From assembly GCF_038396765.1 (NCBI RefSeq), contig NZ_CP150096.1, positions 6,121,001 through 6,185,000 of the forward strand: 64,000 bases of DNA, read 5' to 3'. The position numbers and the translations under genes were made by a program. Each line of letters starts with the position of its first letter. Position 1 is the first letter of the stretch. Shown here piece after piece: positions 9,436-19,639 of this stretch. The notes beneath the pieces were generated by a model, which was not told the origin of the DNA, made no database searches, and saw only the letters and a program-made list of their open reading frames with translations. This DNA is from Chitinophaga caseinilytica (GTDB lineage Bacteria > Bacteroidota > Bacteroidia > Chitinophagales > Chitinophagaceae).

Positions 9436-10473
9436 TCAGACCGTACCCGCCTTCGTGCGCTTGCGGCAGCTTTCCCGCTTCACAAGCGTTGCCGGCAGCA
9501 CCACCTGGTTGATCTGGTGCTGATGCTGGTTCAGCTCGTTCATCAATACCTGCACCAGGTGCTGCGCGATCTCGTGGATAGGTTGCGACACACAGGTAAT
9601 GCCCGGCGTATGCAGCCGGAAAAGGTCGTGATCGTCGAAACTGATGAGGGCCACATCCTCCCCGATTTTCCAGCCGAGGTCTTTGATGGACTCAATCCCG
9701 AATACCCCGAGGTAGTTAGTGGCGAAAAAGATGGCGTCGAGGCCAGGCACGCCCTTCATGAATTCCATGATCTGCCCTACCGCTTCTTCCTTAGTGATGG
9801 AGAAGGGGATTTTTTTGATCATTTTCCGGGGGAAGGCTGCGCCATGCGCTTTCATGGCGGCCGTAAAGCCGTTCATGCGCTCCTTCATCTGAATTTGCTC
9901 GGAAGTGGTGGTCACGTAAGCGATCTTGCGGTAACCAAGGTTCAGGAGGTATTCCGCCGCGTCGTATGCGCCCTGAAAGTTGTTCACCATCACGTAGTTG
10001 GTAGGGATCTGCGGGAGGTAACGGTCCATCAGCACCATGGGCTTCCGGCTGTTCTTCAGGATCTCGATCTCCTTGTCCAGGTTCGGCGTAGGCGTGATGA
10101 TATACCCGTCTACCTGCCTGTATTCCAGCACTTCCAGCAGTCCGCGCGCCTTGTTAAGGTTATCTTCCGTACTGCCGTACAAAACCTTGTACCCGAATTT
10201 ATCCGCTTCTTCCTCCACTATTTTAGCAACGTTGGCGAAGAAATGGTTGGCGATATCTTCGACGATAAGCCCTATGGTCTTGGTTTTGCCCGTCCGGAGC
10301 CCCCTTGCGAGCTGGTTCGGCTTGTATTTAAGTTTAGCAGCCAGTTTCAGGATTTTCTTGCTCACCTGTTCACTGATCCTTTTTTCCCGGCCTTTGCCGT
10401 TCAGCACGAACGACACGGTTGTAGGCGATACGCCGGCCTGTTTGGCGATATCTTTAATGGAAATCCCCTTCAT
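9436..10473 (-). CDS. LacI/GalR-family transcriptional regulator
   Basis: 345 residues. Residues 3-50 are the LacI helix-turn-helix (SIKDIAKQAGVSPTTVSFVLNG) and hinge (NQLARGLRTGKTKTIGLIV). The periplasmic-binding-protein-like sensor domain runs from about 62 to 330 (VDGYIITPT, VMVNNFQGAYDAAEYLL, AIFFATNYLGVFGI, LISFDDHDLFRL). The family binds palindromes with a central CG in response to sugars. Perfect or near-perfect TAAAACGTTTTA-like sites lie in front of the adjacent SusC gene and in this gene's own promoter region (10496), suggesting control of the SusC-SusD operon and autoregulation. It is divergent from the AraC-type gene at 10674 and ends in a strong terminator. Confidence 0.93.
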   Translation of the reverse strand: MKGISIKDIAKQAGVSPTTVSFVLNGKGREKRISEQVSKKILKLAAKLKYKPNQLARGLRTGKTKTIGLIVEDIANHFFANVAKIVEEEADKFGYKVLYGSTEDNLNKARGLLEVLEYRQVDGYIITPTPNLDKEIEILKNSRKPMVLMDRYLPQIPTNYVMVNNFQGAYDAAEYLLNLGYRKIAYVTTTSEQIQMKERMNGFTAAMKAHGAAFPRKMIKKIPFSITKEEAVGQIMEFMKGVPGLDAIFFATNYLGVFGIESIKDLGWKIGEDVALISFDDHDLFRLHTPGITCVSQPIHEIAQHLVQVLMNELNQHQHQINQVVLPATLVKRESCRKRTKAGTV

Positions 10474-10495
10474 GATTTGGTTGTTGCGAATGCGC

Positions 10496-10507
10496 TCAAA
10501 CGATTTA
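10496..10507. promoter_or_regulatory. LacI-type operator candidate in the regulator's own promoter
   Basis: TCAAACGATTTA, an imperfect version of TAAAACGTTTTA, 23 bases upstream of the LacI-family start codon and in the divergent region shared with the AraC-type gene. Inferred from motif similarity and position only. Confidence 0.35.
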
Positions 10508-10673
10508 GCATTGACAAATTACGGAAAATCCATGAAAACAAAAAAGTTCTGCGAAAATCAACTAGACTAGTATTTTTTTAACCTAATTTTCATAATTTGC
10601 CAGAATAGAAATTAAAATGGCAAAAAACCTTGCCGACTTATTCACAGGACTTTAATCATATAAGGAAGCAAAC

Positions 10674-11552
10674 ATGAAACCCATTCTCATCAAAGTGGGG
10701 GCCTTTGCCGACAATCAGATCACCATCATCGAGCGGTGCGATCCCTATTTCAACACCCCCTTCCACTTCCACCCGGAATGCGAACTGGTTTACGTAACCG
10801 AAAGCCAGGGGAAGCGGATCGTAGGCGATAGCATCGAGAGCTTCGACGTGGGCGATATGGTTTTCCTCGGTCCGAATATACCGCATGTGTGGTATAACGA
10901 CGAGGCGTACCATCGCAACGACGAGTCCCTCAAAGCCCGTTCCGTCGTGATCTATTTTCCCAAAGACATCTTCGGCGACAAATTCTACGGCCTTCCGGAA
11001 ACCAAAGCGTTGACAGACCTCTTCCACCGTGCCCAGCGCGGCATGAAGATCATCGGTCCCACCCAGGAAAAACTGAAAGACGAAATCCTCGCCCTCCCCC
11101 GTAAAGAAGGCCTGGAACGCATCATTTCCCTGCTGGAAATCCTCAAAACGCTGTCCGAAACGAAGGACTGCTACTACCTCGCGTCTACCGGCTATTCACA
11201 TGCCTATAATGTGAAAGACAACCACAAGATCGACGAGGTGTTCAAATACGTTATGAACAACTTCTCGAAGGAAATTTCCCTGCAAGACGTTGCCAGCATC
11301 ACCAACCTGTCTCCCCAGTCGTTTTGCCGCTTCTTCAAGAACCGGACTAAAAAATCGTTCGTGCAGTTCCTCAACGAGGTGCGCATCGGGCATGCCTGCA
11401 AAAGGCTTACGGAGGAAGACTGGTCTATCGCCGAAATCGCCTACAGCTGCGGATTCAAGAATCTGTCCAACTTCAACCGCTTTTTCAAGGAAATCGTCGG
11501 AAAAACACCAAAGGAATACAAGAACGAGCTTCGCCTGAAAGAAGCGCTCTAG
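10674..11552 (+). CDS. AraC-family transcriptional regulator with N-terminal cupin
   Basis: 292 residues, starting at ATG after a good AAGGAAG ribosome site. Residues about 15-90 form a cupin sensor (FNTPFHFHPECELVYV, FDVGDMVFLGPNIPHVW). The C-terminal 100 residues hold two helix-turn-helix motifs of the AraC type (ISLQDVASITNLSPQSFCRFFK and WSIAEIAYSCGFKNLSNFNRFFK, ending GKTPKEYK). Such proteins usually activate sugar-utilisation genes. It stands alone on the + strand between the two SusC/SusD loci, divergent from the LacI-type gene. No specific target can be assigned. Confidence 0.92.
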   Translation: MKPILIKVGAFADNQITIIERCDPYFNTPFHFHPECELVYVTESQGKRIVGDSIESFDVGDMVFLGPNIPHVWYNDEAYHRNDESLKARSVVIYFPKDIFGDKFYGLPETKALTDLFHRAQRGMKIIGPTQEKLKDEILALPRKEGLERIISLLEILKTLSETKDCYYLASTGYSHAYNVKDNHKIDEVFKYVMNNFSKEISLQDVASITNLSPQSFCRFFKNRTKKSFVQFLNEVRIGHACKRLTEEDWSIAEIAYSCGFKNLSNFNRFFKEIVGKTPKEYKNELRLKEAL

Positions 11553-11647
11553 GCCCAAATTCACTTAACACGCTATCCTTCCCTTACCTCCCTGCACACC
11601 GCCCCTCCGGGCGCGGGCGTCCTTTCTTTGCCCTGAAACCCGCCAAC

Positions 11648-11657
11648 TAAACGTTTA
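11648..11657. promoter_or_regulatory. Isolated TAAACGTTTA palindrome
   Basis: A perfect 10-base palindrome resembling the LacI-type sites above. It lies between the AraC stop and the terminator of the second SusD gene, where no promoter is expected, so its function is doubtful. Confidence 0.2.
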
Positions 11658-11662
11658 AGCAC

Positions 11663-11692
11663 ATAAAAAAAGCCGGCCCGAAAGGGCCGGCC
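11663..11692 (-). terminator. Rho-independent terminator of the second SusC-SusD operon
   Basis: Perfect stem GCCGGCCC / GGGCCGGC with a short loop, followed on the minus strand by a run of T. It lies 34 bases past the SusD stop at 11726. Confidence 0.92.
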
Positions 11693-11725
11693 GGTCATTC
11701 TTAGATGAGCTATGTCTATTTATTG

Positions 11726-13360
11726 CTATGGCTTGTCCCACCAGAGGCGGGTGCCGCCGTTATCGGGGCCACCTAGTAAATTGATTGCCTTCTGCACACC
11801 TTTCGGGTTCGTTTCATACTCCGTGCTCACGAAATTCACACGGCGGATGAACGTTCCGTTGGGGATCTTTCCACCGCTGTTGTTGATCTTCACGGGGAAA
11901 AGCTTCGGGTAACCGGTGCGGCGGAATTCCGCCCAGGCCTCCTGCCCTTCCGGGAACCCGGCGATCCATTTCTGGGTGATGATCCGCTCGCGCTTGCGCT
12001 CCTTGGTTGCGCCGTCTTCCCAGGCCACGGTTATGGTACTGAGCAGGGGATCGCCGTTGGGAATGCTGTTGGCCCCATTCTTCGGATCCACATAAGGCGC
12101 GGGCTTGTTAGTGGTATTGGCGATGTAATCGTCGTACTTCGTGGCGATGCCATGCTGGTCGAACGAGGTTTTCACGCCCATCGCGTAATTGGTTTTCGCG
12201 TCGCCGGCGCCCTGCCAGCCTTCAACGGCGGCTTCGGCTTTGAGGAACCAGGCTTCCGCGGCGGTCATCAGCAGGATTTTCTTATTGGAGAAAAGGAGCT
12301 TGCTGAGGGCCGAGAAGTTCTCGTAACGCGCTTTCGTCGTCATTTCCACGCCCTGGCGGATGCCTTTGTACTGGCCCGGATATTCTTTCGATTCTTCGAA
12401 GTAGACGTTGAGCCGGGGGTCTTTCAAACCGGTCAGGTACGATTCCATGGCGGCAGACATGCGCACGTCTCCCCATCCGCTGGAAATCTCCAGCAGCGGG
12501 TGCTCGAGCGGCCGGGTGTTGATCACGAACGTTTCCTCCGCCTTCTCCAGCAATCCCAGCGGATGTTTCAGCGCCAGTTCCCCTTCGGCTTTCGCCTTGT
12601 TGGGGTCGATCTTGCTGATCCGCAACGCCAGGCGCAAACGCAGCGTGTTGGCCATCTTGCACCACAACCGGTAACTGCCGGCGTAGTCGGAAAGGTCGAA
12701 CCCGGCGAAAGTGATCTCCTTCCCTTCGGTCACATATTGGCTGAAAATTTTGATCGACTCGTCCAGGTCGGCGAAGAAAGCGTAATACGCATCTTTCTGC
12801 GAATCGTAATCTACGCTCCCGTCCGGGTTAATAACGCCGTATTTGGTGTAGATGACAGGGCCGTATGCGTCGGCGACCCGGTGCATGGTAAACACTTTCA
12901 GGACTTTCATCCAGGCGTAATACTGCGGATAGTCGGTCTTCGTCAGCTTTTCGAGGTAACGGCAAACGGGCATCACCGATTGCTCGGGCGAGCCGGCATA
13001 GGTGCCGTAAGCGCAGCCCCAGAGCACCTGGTTCCAGCCGTCTACGAGGTTGTAGGTATTGTTGTTGTTGTTCAGGTTACCGAATGGATTGGGCACCGCG
13101 GTATATTGCGAAAACAGGTCGCCCATAAGGTTTTGCTGCACCTGTACCACCCACGATGGCGAGTACACGTAAATGCTGCGCTGGATTTGCCCGAGCGGTT
13201 CGCCGATGTGCATGAAGTCCTGCTTCAGCTCTTCCTCGGAAATACCGTTGGGGTTCGTATTGAGATCTTCAAAGTTCTTGGTGCAGGCGGTGGCGAACAT
13301 CGCTGCTGCAACGCCGGCCAGTACCGTTTTCCGTTTGAAGATGTATTGCAATGATTTCAT
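11726..13360 (-). CDS. SusD/RagB-family (SusD-like_2) nutrient-binding lipoprotein
   Basis: 544 residues. Lipoprotein signal with FATAC lipobox (Cys about 26), then FEDLNTNPNGIS, the usual start of SusD-like_2 proteins. Further family features are the helical segment with KVFTMHRVADAYGPVIYTKYG near residue 150, MLTAAEAWFLKAEAAVEGW-like TPR helices, and a C-terminal EGQEAWAEFRRTGYPKLFP. It follows the STN-type SusC by 24 bases and is the last gene of the sigma/FecR/SusC/SusD locus. Confidence 0.93.
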   Translation of the reverse strand: MKSLQYIFKRKTVLAGVAAAMFATACTKNFEDLNTNPNGISEEELKQDFMHIGEPLGQIQRSIYVYSPSWVVQVQQNLMGDLFSQYTAVPNPFGNLNNNNNTYNLVDGWNQVLWGCAYGTYAGSPEQSVMPVCRYLEKLTKTDYPQYYAWMKVLKVFTMHRVADAYGPVIYTKYGVINPDGSVDYDSQKDAYYAFFADLDESIKIFSQYVTEGKEITFAGFDLSDYAGSYRLWCKMANTLRLRLALRISKIDPNKAKAEGELALKHPLGLLEKAEETFVINTRPLEHPLLEISSGWGDVRMSAAMESYLTGLKDPRLNVYFEESKEYPGQYKGIRQGVEMTTKARYENFSALSKLLFSNKKILLMTAAEAWFLKAEAAVEGWQGAGDAKTNYAMGVKTSFDQHGIATKYDDYIANTTNKPAPYVDPKNGANSIPNGDPLLSTITVAWEDGATKERKRERIITQKWIAGFPEGQEAWAEFRRTGYPKLFPVKINNSGGKIPNGTFIRRVNFVSTEYETNPKGVQKAINLLGGPDNGGTRLWWDKP

Positions 13361-13384
13361 CGTCTGTTGATTTTATTGGTTGAA

Positions 13385-16300
13385 TCAAAACCCGACTTTC
13401 ACACTGGCGCCGAACGTACGGGTGGCGGGCATGCCGAACACGTCTACCCCCTGCAGGCGGTTGTCGCCGCCGGCGGAAACTTCCGGATCGAAGGGCGCAT
13501 CGCGTTTCAGGAAGGCGAGGTTGCGGCCGATCAGCCCTACAGAAAGGTTGCGCACGGCTTTCGATTTCAGGGGAATTTTATAGCTGAGCGAAATTTCGCG
13601 CAGGCGGATGCTGGTGGCGTCGTACATATACACGTCTCCGTTACCATCCCGGCCGGCCACGTCAACGTAGTACTGGTAAGGATTGTACAACGGCTGAACG
13701 GCTTTGCCTTCGTGGTTCACCGCATCCAGCCGGATGCCGCCCTGGTCGCGCAGTTTGGCGCTTTCCTCGCTCACGCCGTAGCTGTCGAGGATGGCCTGCG
13801 TCAGGCTCATCACCTTTCCACCGAAACGCCCGTCTATCAGGAATGTCAGCGTGAAATTCTTATAATCGAATTTGTTGTTCCATCCCAGGTTGAATTTCGG
13901 GTTGGGATTGCCGACGAAGAAAGTGCCCGTTGTATCCATGAGCTTGCCGTCCGCATCGAGCTGCAATCTTCCCTGCCCGTCGCGCTTCAGGATGCGGGGC
14001 ACGAAAATATCGCCCCACTGCCCTCCTTCCCGGATGCCGGAACCGTACATGTTGGAGCCGGATTCGGTGAGCCGGAAGATGGTGGCAGACGATACGCGGT
14101 CGATGTCTGAGAGCGAAACCACCTTGTTGCGGTTCGTGGAGAAGTTGATGTTCGACGTCCAGGTGAAACCGCCCTTCTTCACGGGAACGAGCGTCAACAT
14201 GGCTTCCACGCCGGTGTTGCGGATATTCCCGAGGTTGAGGTAATAGGTGGCGTAACCGGAGCCCGTTGGCGCGGGGATCTCGATGTACTGCTGGAAGTTG
14301 TTGTTATTGTAATAGGTAACGTCGATACCGATGCGGTCGTTGAAAAAGCGCGCTTCAACACCGGTTTCGAAAGAACGGTTGTCTTCCGGCTTGATGTACT
14401 CGCCGGGATAAGGCACCCGCGAGTTGAAGCTCAGCTGCTTCGCACCGCCGAGGAAACGGAGGCTGTAGGTGGAAGGCCGCGTGATGTAGGCCGGCAGGTC
14501 GTTCCCCACTTTGGCGTACGAAATGCGCAGTTTCGCGAAGCTGATGGGCTCGGCCAGTTTGAACATCTCGCTCAGCACGGCCGTAAGACCGGCGGAATAA
14601 TAGAAATATCCCTTGTTCATGGTCGGCGTGAACGCGAAGGTGCTCGACCAGTCGTTGCGCCCCGTCAAATCCAGGAACAGGTAATCCTTGTAACCCAGGT
14701 TGGCGCTGGCGAAGAGGGCCTGTACCTGCTTGCGCTCCAGCCCCTGCTGCACGGTGATCGACGCGGGGTCGATATTCGCCAGTTGGAAGATGTTGGGATA
14801 CAGCAAGCCGTTGGCCGACCCGATGCCCGCATCGTTGAGGGTGCGCTCGCGCAGTTTGTAATCGGTGATGCTTCCGCCCACGAGGCCGGAAAGTTTCAGG
14901 TCTTTGGTGAGGTCTTTGTTGAAGTTCAGCATGAGATCGCCGTACATCTGCGTATTGAATTCGCGCTCAAACGTATAACGGCCGCGGGCCGCAGCGATAC
15001 GCGTATCGGTAGAGGCATTCGCTTTCAGCTCGAACTGGTCGTACGACCGGTCGAAGTTGCCGCGCGCCTGCACCGAAAGCCAGTCTGCGATCTGGTATTT
15101 AATGGCCAGGGAGGCCATTCCGCGGGTGCGCTCTTCGTCGCGCACGTTGCGATGCAGCGTCCAGTAAGGGTTCTGGACTTCAGCTTCCCCAACTTTCCCT
15201 GCGTCGGTATTGATATTCCACCAGTTCTGCGTCATCATGTTCCGCTGCACGGAAAACACTTCGAAATTGTCTTTGTAATAGTTCCAATCCTGACCACGGG
15301 GGAAAACATACGCCGGAATGAGCGGGTTGTAGTACAAACCGCTACCAGGCCGGTTCCGCGCGTCCTGCTTGATGAAGGTCACGTTCGCATCGAGGCTGAG
15401 GCGGTCTTTGAGGAGCTTCAGCGTTTCGCGGAAGTTGAGGGTGTGGCGGTTGAACTTGCTCGTGGGGATAACGCCTTTGCTGTTCAGGTTGGAATAAGAG
15501 AAGTAGGACTGCGCGATCTCGTTGCCGCCGCTCACGGAAATCCCGTTCGTCCAGGCGCCGCCGGTGCGGAAGAATTTATCGAGATGATCGTCGAACTGTC
15601 CTTTTTCCCCCAGCTGGCCGGGCCGGCGTCGGGGGTTTTGGTTTGACCGTAGCGGAACTGCAGGTCGGGCGTGAGCATGACTTTCTCGAGGTTGTAATCG
15701 GAGGAGAAGTCGATGCGCATCCTGCCGGCGCGGCCGCGTTTGGTGGTGATGACGATTACGCCGTTGGCGGCCTGGCTGCCGTATTGTGCGGCGGCGGAAG
15801 CGCCTTTGAGGATGTTGATGGATTCGATATCGTCCGGGTTGATGTTGGAGATACCGTCGCCACCGTCGCGGCCGGGGCCGGACTGAATATCGTTCGACTG
15901 GCCGAAGGCGTTGGCGGGCTGCGAGGGGGAATAGTTGGCCATTGGCACCCCGTCGATCACGTACAGCGGCTGGTTTTCGCGGGTGGATTTGTTGCCGCGC
16001 ATGATGACGCGGGCAGATCCGCCGAGGCCGGAGGCGCTGCGGTTGATGGTGACGCCGGCGGCTTTACCGGCGAGGCTGTTGATGACGTTGGCGTCTTTCA
16101 CGCGGGAAAGGTCGTCGTTATTCAGCTGTTGCGTGGCGTAGGTGAGCTCCTTGGCCTTGCGCTGCACGCCGAGGGCGGTCACTACGATTTCGTTGAGTGA
16201 GCGTGTATTTTCCTGTAGAACAACATCATAGGTATCGCCGCTGCCCACGGATACTTCCTGGGCGGTGAACCCGAGGAAGCGGATAACGAGCACATCGCCG

Positions 16301-16827
16301 GGGTTGGCGGAGAGGGAGAAATCTCCCTGGCCGTCGGTCTGCGTGCCTTTGTTGGTGCCTTTTATCACAACGGTGACCCCGGGCAGCGGGTTACCGTTGG
16401 CGTCCTTTACCTTTCCGCGGATCTCCTTGTCCGCGCGGGCGGCATCGCCCGTTTTGTCCGTAACGGCCGTTGAGCTGCCGCCTGCGGGGGCCTCAAGGTT
16501 TACGATAATCTTATTGTTTTTTCTCGTAAATTTCAGTCCGGTTTGTTCCGTGAGCTGAGCGAGCACCTCTTCCAAAGGCAGCTTCACGCAGTTCAGGTTG
16601 ATCTTCTTCTTCAGGTTCAGATCGGATTTGTCGTAATGGAAACTGAGACCTGTCTTGGCGGCAATTTCAGTAAACACCTCCTCCATGTTCTTGTTCTTGA
16701 CCTGGATGGTGATACTGATGTTTCGGGGTTCCTGCGACTCGGCACGAGCACTGGCGGTGTAAGGAGCCGCCAGTGCGATGGCCATCGCAAGCCCTGCCAT
16801 CAACACAAGGTGTAGGCATTTTTTCAT
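13385..16827 (-). CDS. STN-domain SusC-type TonB-dependent transducer (apparent frameshift)
   Basis: About 1147 residues if one base is restored. Signal peptide 1-32, then an STN domain (about 38-110: NISITIQVKNKNMEEVF, GLSFHYDKSDL, KIIVNLEA), then CarboxypepD_reg-like (IRGKVKDANGNPLPGVTVV), plug (YVIDGVPMANYS, DIESINILKGASAAAQYGS) and a beta-barrel ending ASVKVGF. The STN domain contacts the FecR anti-sigma factor, so this receptor both transports and signals. The frame breaks after AGPASWG at a run of five C (15607-15611). A sixth restores WGEKGQFDDHLDKFF and joins the two halves. It sits 4 bases after FecR and 24 before its SusD partner. Confidence 0.9.
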
Positions 16828-16831
16828 ACAT

Positions 16832-17863
16832 CTAGTTTTTGCGGGTAAGGAAAATTGTGTCGTTCTTCAGTTCGTAGCTGATGTTTTTGATTTGACAAAT
16901 TGTTTCGATAATCTCCTGCAGGCTCTCGTCCCTGAAAGAGCCGGAGTAGTTCCAGTCCATATTCCCCGATTCGTTCACCATCGTTACATTATACCTGTTC
17001 TCCAGTTCCGTGGCCACTTCGTTGTAGGAAGCGTCCCTGAAGTTGAGGATGCCGTGTTTCCAACCCACGATATCGTCTTCCTGGTGGAAGTTGGACTTGG
17101 CAACTGCTAACGACTGGCAGTCGAAGCTGAGTTGCTCGCTCGGCAGCAGGATCACCGTTTCCTGGCGCTCTGCGTGGTCCACTTTCACCTTGCCCGTCAG
17201 CAACGCAACGGTGATGCGCTGCTCGCGGGAATATGCGCGGATGTTGAAGGATGTGCCCAGCGCGGTGGTGGCCAGGCCACGGCTGTGCACGATGAACGGA
17301 TGGCGGGGATCTTCGGCCACCTTGAAGAAAGCTTCGCCCTCTTCGAGATATATGTCGCGGTTGGCACCGCTGAAACTGACAGGATAGCGCAGCCGGGAAC
17401 CGGCGTTGAGGTTGACGGTAGACCCGTCTGCCAGCACGATCTTCTCCGTTGCCCCCCTTGCCGTGGTGATTTCCACGTAACCGTTGCGCACCACGCGGTT
17501 GGTTTTGGCCGGGGCGTGATGCATCGCCAGCGGCACCGGGTTCTCAGGCCGGGCGGAGGGTGCGGGTTTATAGAGGAAAGACAGGGCGATGGCGCCGGTC
17601 ATGAGCGCCGCGGCGCCCGAAATGGCCCAGGTGCGCCAGCGCCGCGGGCGGAGGGGCACCACCGGCGTTTCCGACGTGGCAACATGGTCCTGGAGGCGCA
17701 TCTTCACTTCCTCCAGCTGCTCCTGCAAAAACTCCTCCTGTATCATGGCCGAACGGTGCCGGTTCACACTGGCAAACCATTGCTCGATGATACGCGCCTC
17801 CTCATCGGTGCATTTCCCCTGCGTGTACCGCTCCAGGACTTTTCGGATCTGTTCAATATCCAC
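16832..17863 (-). CDS. FecR-family anti-sigma factor
   Basis: 343 residues from a GTG start. Cytoplasmic N-terminal helices (1-70), one membrane segment at about 78-98 (WAISGAAALMTGAIALSFLY), then the periplasmic FecR domain (about 120-210: TTARGATEKIVLADGSTVNLNAGSRLRYP, EGEAFFKVAEDPRHPFIVHS, LGTSFNIRAY). A C-terminal DUF4974-type domain (about 265-340, FRDASYNEVATELENRYNV) resembles STN and is thought to touch the receptor. It holds the ECF sigma factor encoded upstream until the STN-type SusC signals. It lies 4 bases before the SusC gene and 72 after the sigma gene. Confidence 0.94.
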   Translation of the reverse strand: MDIEQIRKVLERYTQGKCTDEEARIIEQWFASVNRHRSAMIQEEFLQEQLEEVKMRLQDHVATSETPVVPLRPRRWRTWAISGAAALMTGAIALSFLYKPAPSARPENPVPLAMHHAPAKTNRVVRNGYVEITTARGATEKIVLADGSTVNLNAGSRLRYPVSFSGANRDIYLEEGEAFFKVAEDPRHPFIVHSRGLATTALGTSFNIRAYSREQRITVALLTGKVKVDHAERQETVILLPSEQLSFDCQSLAVAKSNFHQEDDIVGWKHGILNFRDASYNEVATELENRYNVTMVNESGNMDWNYSGSFRDESLQEIIETICQIKNISYELKNDTIFLTRKN

Positions 17864-17935
17864 GGCGATTGTTTTTTAGTTGGTGATACAGGGATGTCGC
17901 ACCAACAAAAAAAAGTACCATCCGGCCGGGAATTT

Positions 17936-18519
17936 TTAATGTAACAAGGTAAGAACGACCGCAACGGTCAGCAGATCTGTCTGCGTGTAATGGGTACGCA
18001 GTATTTTCAGGGCTTTGGAGATTTGATTCTTAACGGTTTGCTGCGATAATTCGAGCCGCGACGCGATCTGTTCGATGCTCAGGTTTTCGAACCGGCTCAA
18101 CATGAAAATTTCCTTCATCTTTTCCGGCAACCGGTTGATAGCCTCAAAAACCTCTGTGGCCTTGGCTTTGTAGTCGTACGTTTCGGAGATGTTATGGGGC
18201 TGCGCGTCGAAATGCTCGATCAGTTGCTGGAGATATTTACGATAGGTAGCGTCTTTCCGGTACAGGTCGATGATCTTGTGGCGGACGCTCTGGTAGAGGT
18301 AAGACCGGAGCGAGCAGTGGATATCCAGGGCCTGGCGCTTTTCCCATAGCGTGGTAAAAAGGTCCTGCAGCACGTCTTTGCTGGTTTCCCCCTATCCGTC
18401 TTGCTGAGGATGTAGAGGTACAACGGCCTGCTGTACCGTTCGTAGATGGCATTGAACGCCCCCGCGTCGCCATTGCGCAACAGGGATAACAATTGCTCGT
18501 CTGTAAAGCTATGGTACAT
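17936..18519 (-). CDS. ECF sigma-70 factor, FecI-like (apparent frameshift)
   Basis: About 194 residues after restoring one base. Start MYHSFTDEQLLSLLRNGDAGAF; region 2 (AIYERYSRPLYLYILSKT then DVLQDLFTTLWEKR, SLRSYLYQSVRHKIIDLYRK); region 4 (RLPEKMKEIFMLSRFENLSIEQIASRLELSQQTVKNQISKAL). The frame breaks between KTDRG and ETSKDV at a run of five C (18388-18392); six would be continuous. It heads the sigma/FecR/SusC/SusD locus and should drive it. Promoter not identified; the divergent region to 18766 is shared with the SPFH gene. Confidence 0.9.
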
Positions 18520-18725
18520 AAAAGATTGTGGTTGATAAAATGCGATCGATTTTGGCCAGTCCCTGATTTCTTAGCGTGTTCCTAACGTGACAATTCCGGT
18601 TAACCTCAAGGGCAAAATAGTAAATCCTCCACAATTTCAAACTTTTTTAACACCGTAAATTTTCCAGTCCCCCCTTCATGTTCTTTTTACACACTGTGAT
18701 GGAAATACAAAATCTTTTAATTAAA

Positions 18726-18748
18726 TTTGATATCAAATTGATATCATT
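18726..18748. promoter_or_regulatory. Two abutting palindromes upstream of the SPFH/Arc operon
   Basis: TTTGATATCAAA (18726-18737, perfect) abuts ATTGATATCATT (18737-18748), both built on TTGATATCA, with centres 11 bases apart, i.e. one helical turn. They end 18 bases before the SPFH start codon. Arrays of short palindromes one turn apart suit a ribbon-helix-helix repressor, and the operon encodes one (19640). The link is an inference. Confidence 0.5.
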
Positions 18749-18766
18749 CTAAATTAACCTCGTACC

Positions 18767-19636
18767 ATGGAAAAAGTTTCTTCGCCGATATCCGGCTACC
18801 TCGCATTCGTCATTGCCATCCTGCTCGTCATCGGCGTAGCCGTCTGCATTTTCATCAGTGCCGACACGGGCATCGCTTCCCTGCGATTGCTGGCCGTATT
18901 ACTTGGGATCGCTTTCATTTTCACCGTAAAAGGCATCATGATCGTAAACCCCAACCACGCACGGGTACTCACTTTCTTCGGGAAGTACGTAGGCAGCGTA
19001 AAACAGAACGGCCTGCTGTGGATCAATCCCTTCTTCCGCTCGCAACGCATTTCACTGCGCGCCAATAACCTGAACGGACAAACGCTGAAAGTGAACGACA
19101 AGATGGGCAACCCCATCGAGATCGCCGCCGTGATCGTCTGGCAGGTGAGCGATACGTATAAAGCGATGTTCGAAGTGGAAGGGTACCAGCAATACGTACA
19201 GATCCAGAGCGAAGCCGCGGTACGCCACCTCGCCACCAGCTGCCCTTACGATAAAATGGAAGACGAAACCGCGGAAATCACCCTCCGCGACGGTGGCGAA
19301 AAAGTGAACGACCTGCTGGAAAAAGAACTGAACGAGCGCCTCTTCGCCGCAGGCATCGTTGTCCGCGAAGCGCGCATCAGCCACCTCGCCTACGCCCCCG
19401 AGATCGCAGGCGCCATGCTCCAGCGCCAGCAAGCCACCGCCATCGTGGCCGCCCGCTCCAAAATCGTGGAAGGCGCCGTAGGCATGGTGGAAATGGCACT
19501 GGAACAACTCTCCCGCAAACAGCTCGTTACGCTCGACGAAGAGCGCAAAGCCGCCATGGTATCCAATCTTATGGTAGTGCTCTGCGGCGAGAAATCCGCT
19601 ACGCCCGTTCTTAACACCGGTTCACTTTACGCATAA
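18767..19636 (+). CDS. SPFH/Band-7 domain membrane protein (stomatin-like)
   Basis: 289 residues. Two membrane helices at about 10-30 and 38-57, then an SPFH/Band-7 domain (about 60-240; [67 protein letters not shown]). A C-terminal helical part contains [24 protein letters not shown]. Stomatin-like proteins form oligomers in ordered membrane patches and scaffold other membrane proteins. It is followed 3 bases later by an Arc-type protein, an arrangement I know from other bacteria. Two palindromes precede the start. Confidence 0.92.
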   Translation: MEKVSSPISGYLAFVIAILLVIGVAVCIFISADTGIASLRLLAVLLGIAFIFTVKGIMIVNPNHARVLTFFGKYVGSVKQNGLLWINPFFRSQRISLRANNLNGQTLKVNDKMGNPIEIAAVIVWQVSDTYKAMFEVEGYQQYVQIQSEAAVRHLATSCPYDKMEDETAEITLRDGGEKVNDLLEKELNERLFAAGIVVREARISHLAYAPEIAGAMLQRQQATAIVAARSKIVEGAVGMVEMALEQLSRKQLVTLDEERKAAMVSNLMVVLCGEKSATPVLNTGSLYA

Positions 19637-19639
19637 ATC

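Noticed and set aside
17936..18519. Two separate sigma-like genes
   Set aside because: The two pieces are region 2 and region 2-4 of one ECF factor in adjacent frames; one missing base in a C run explains the split.
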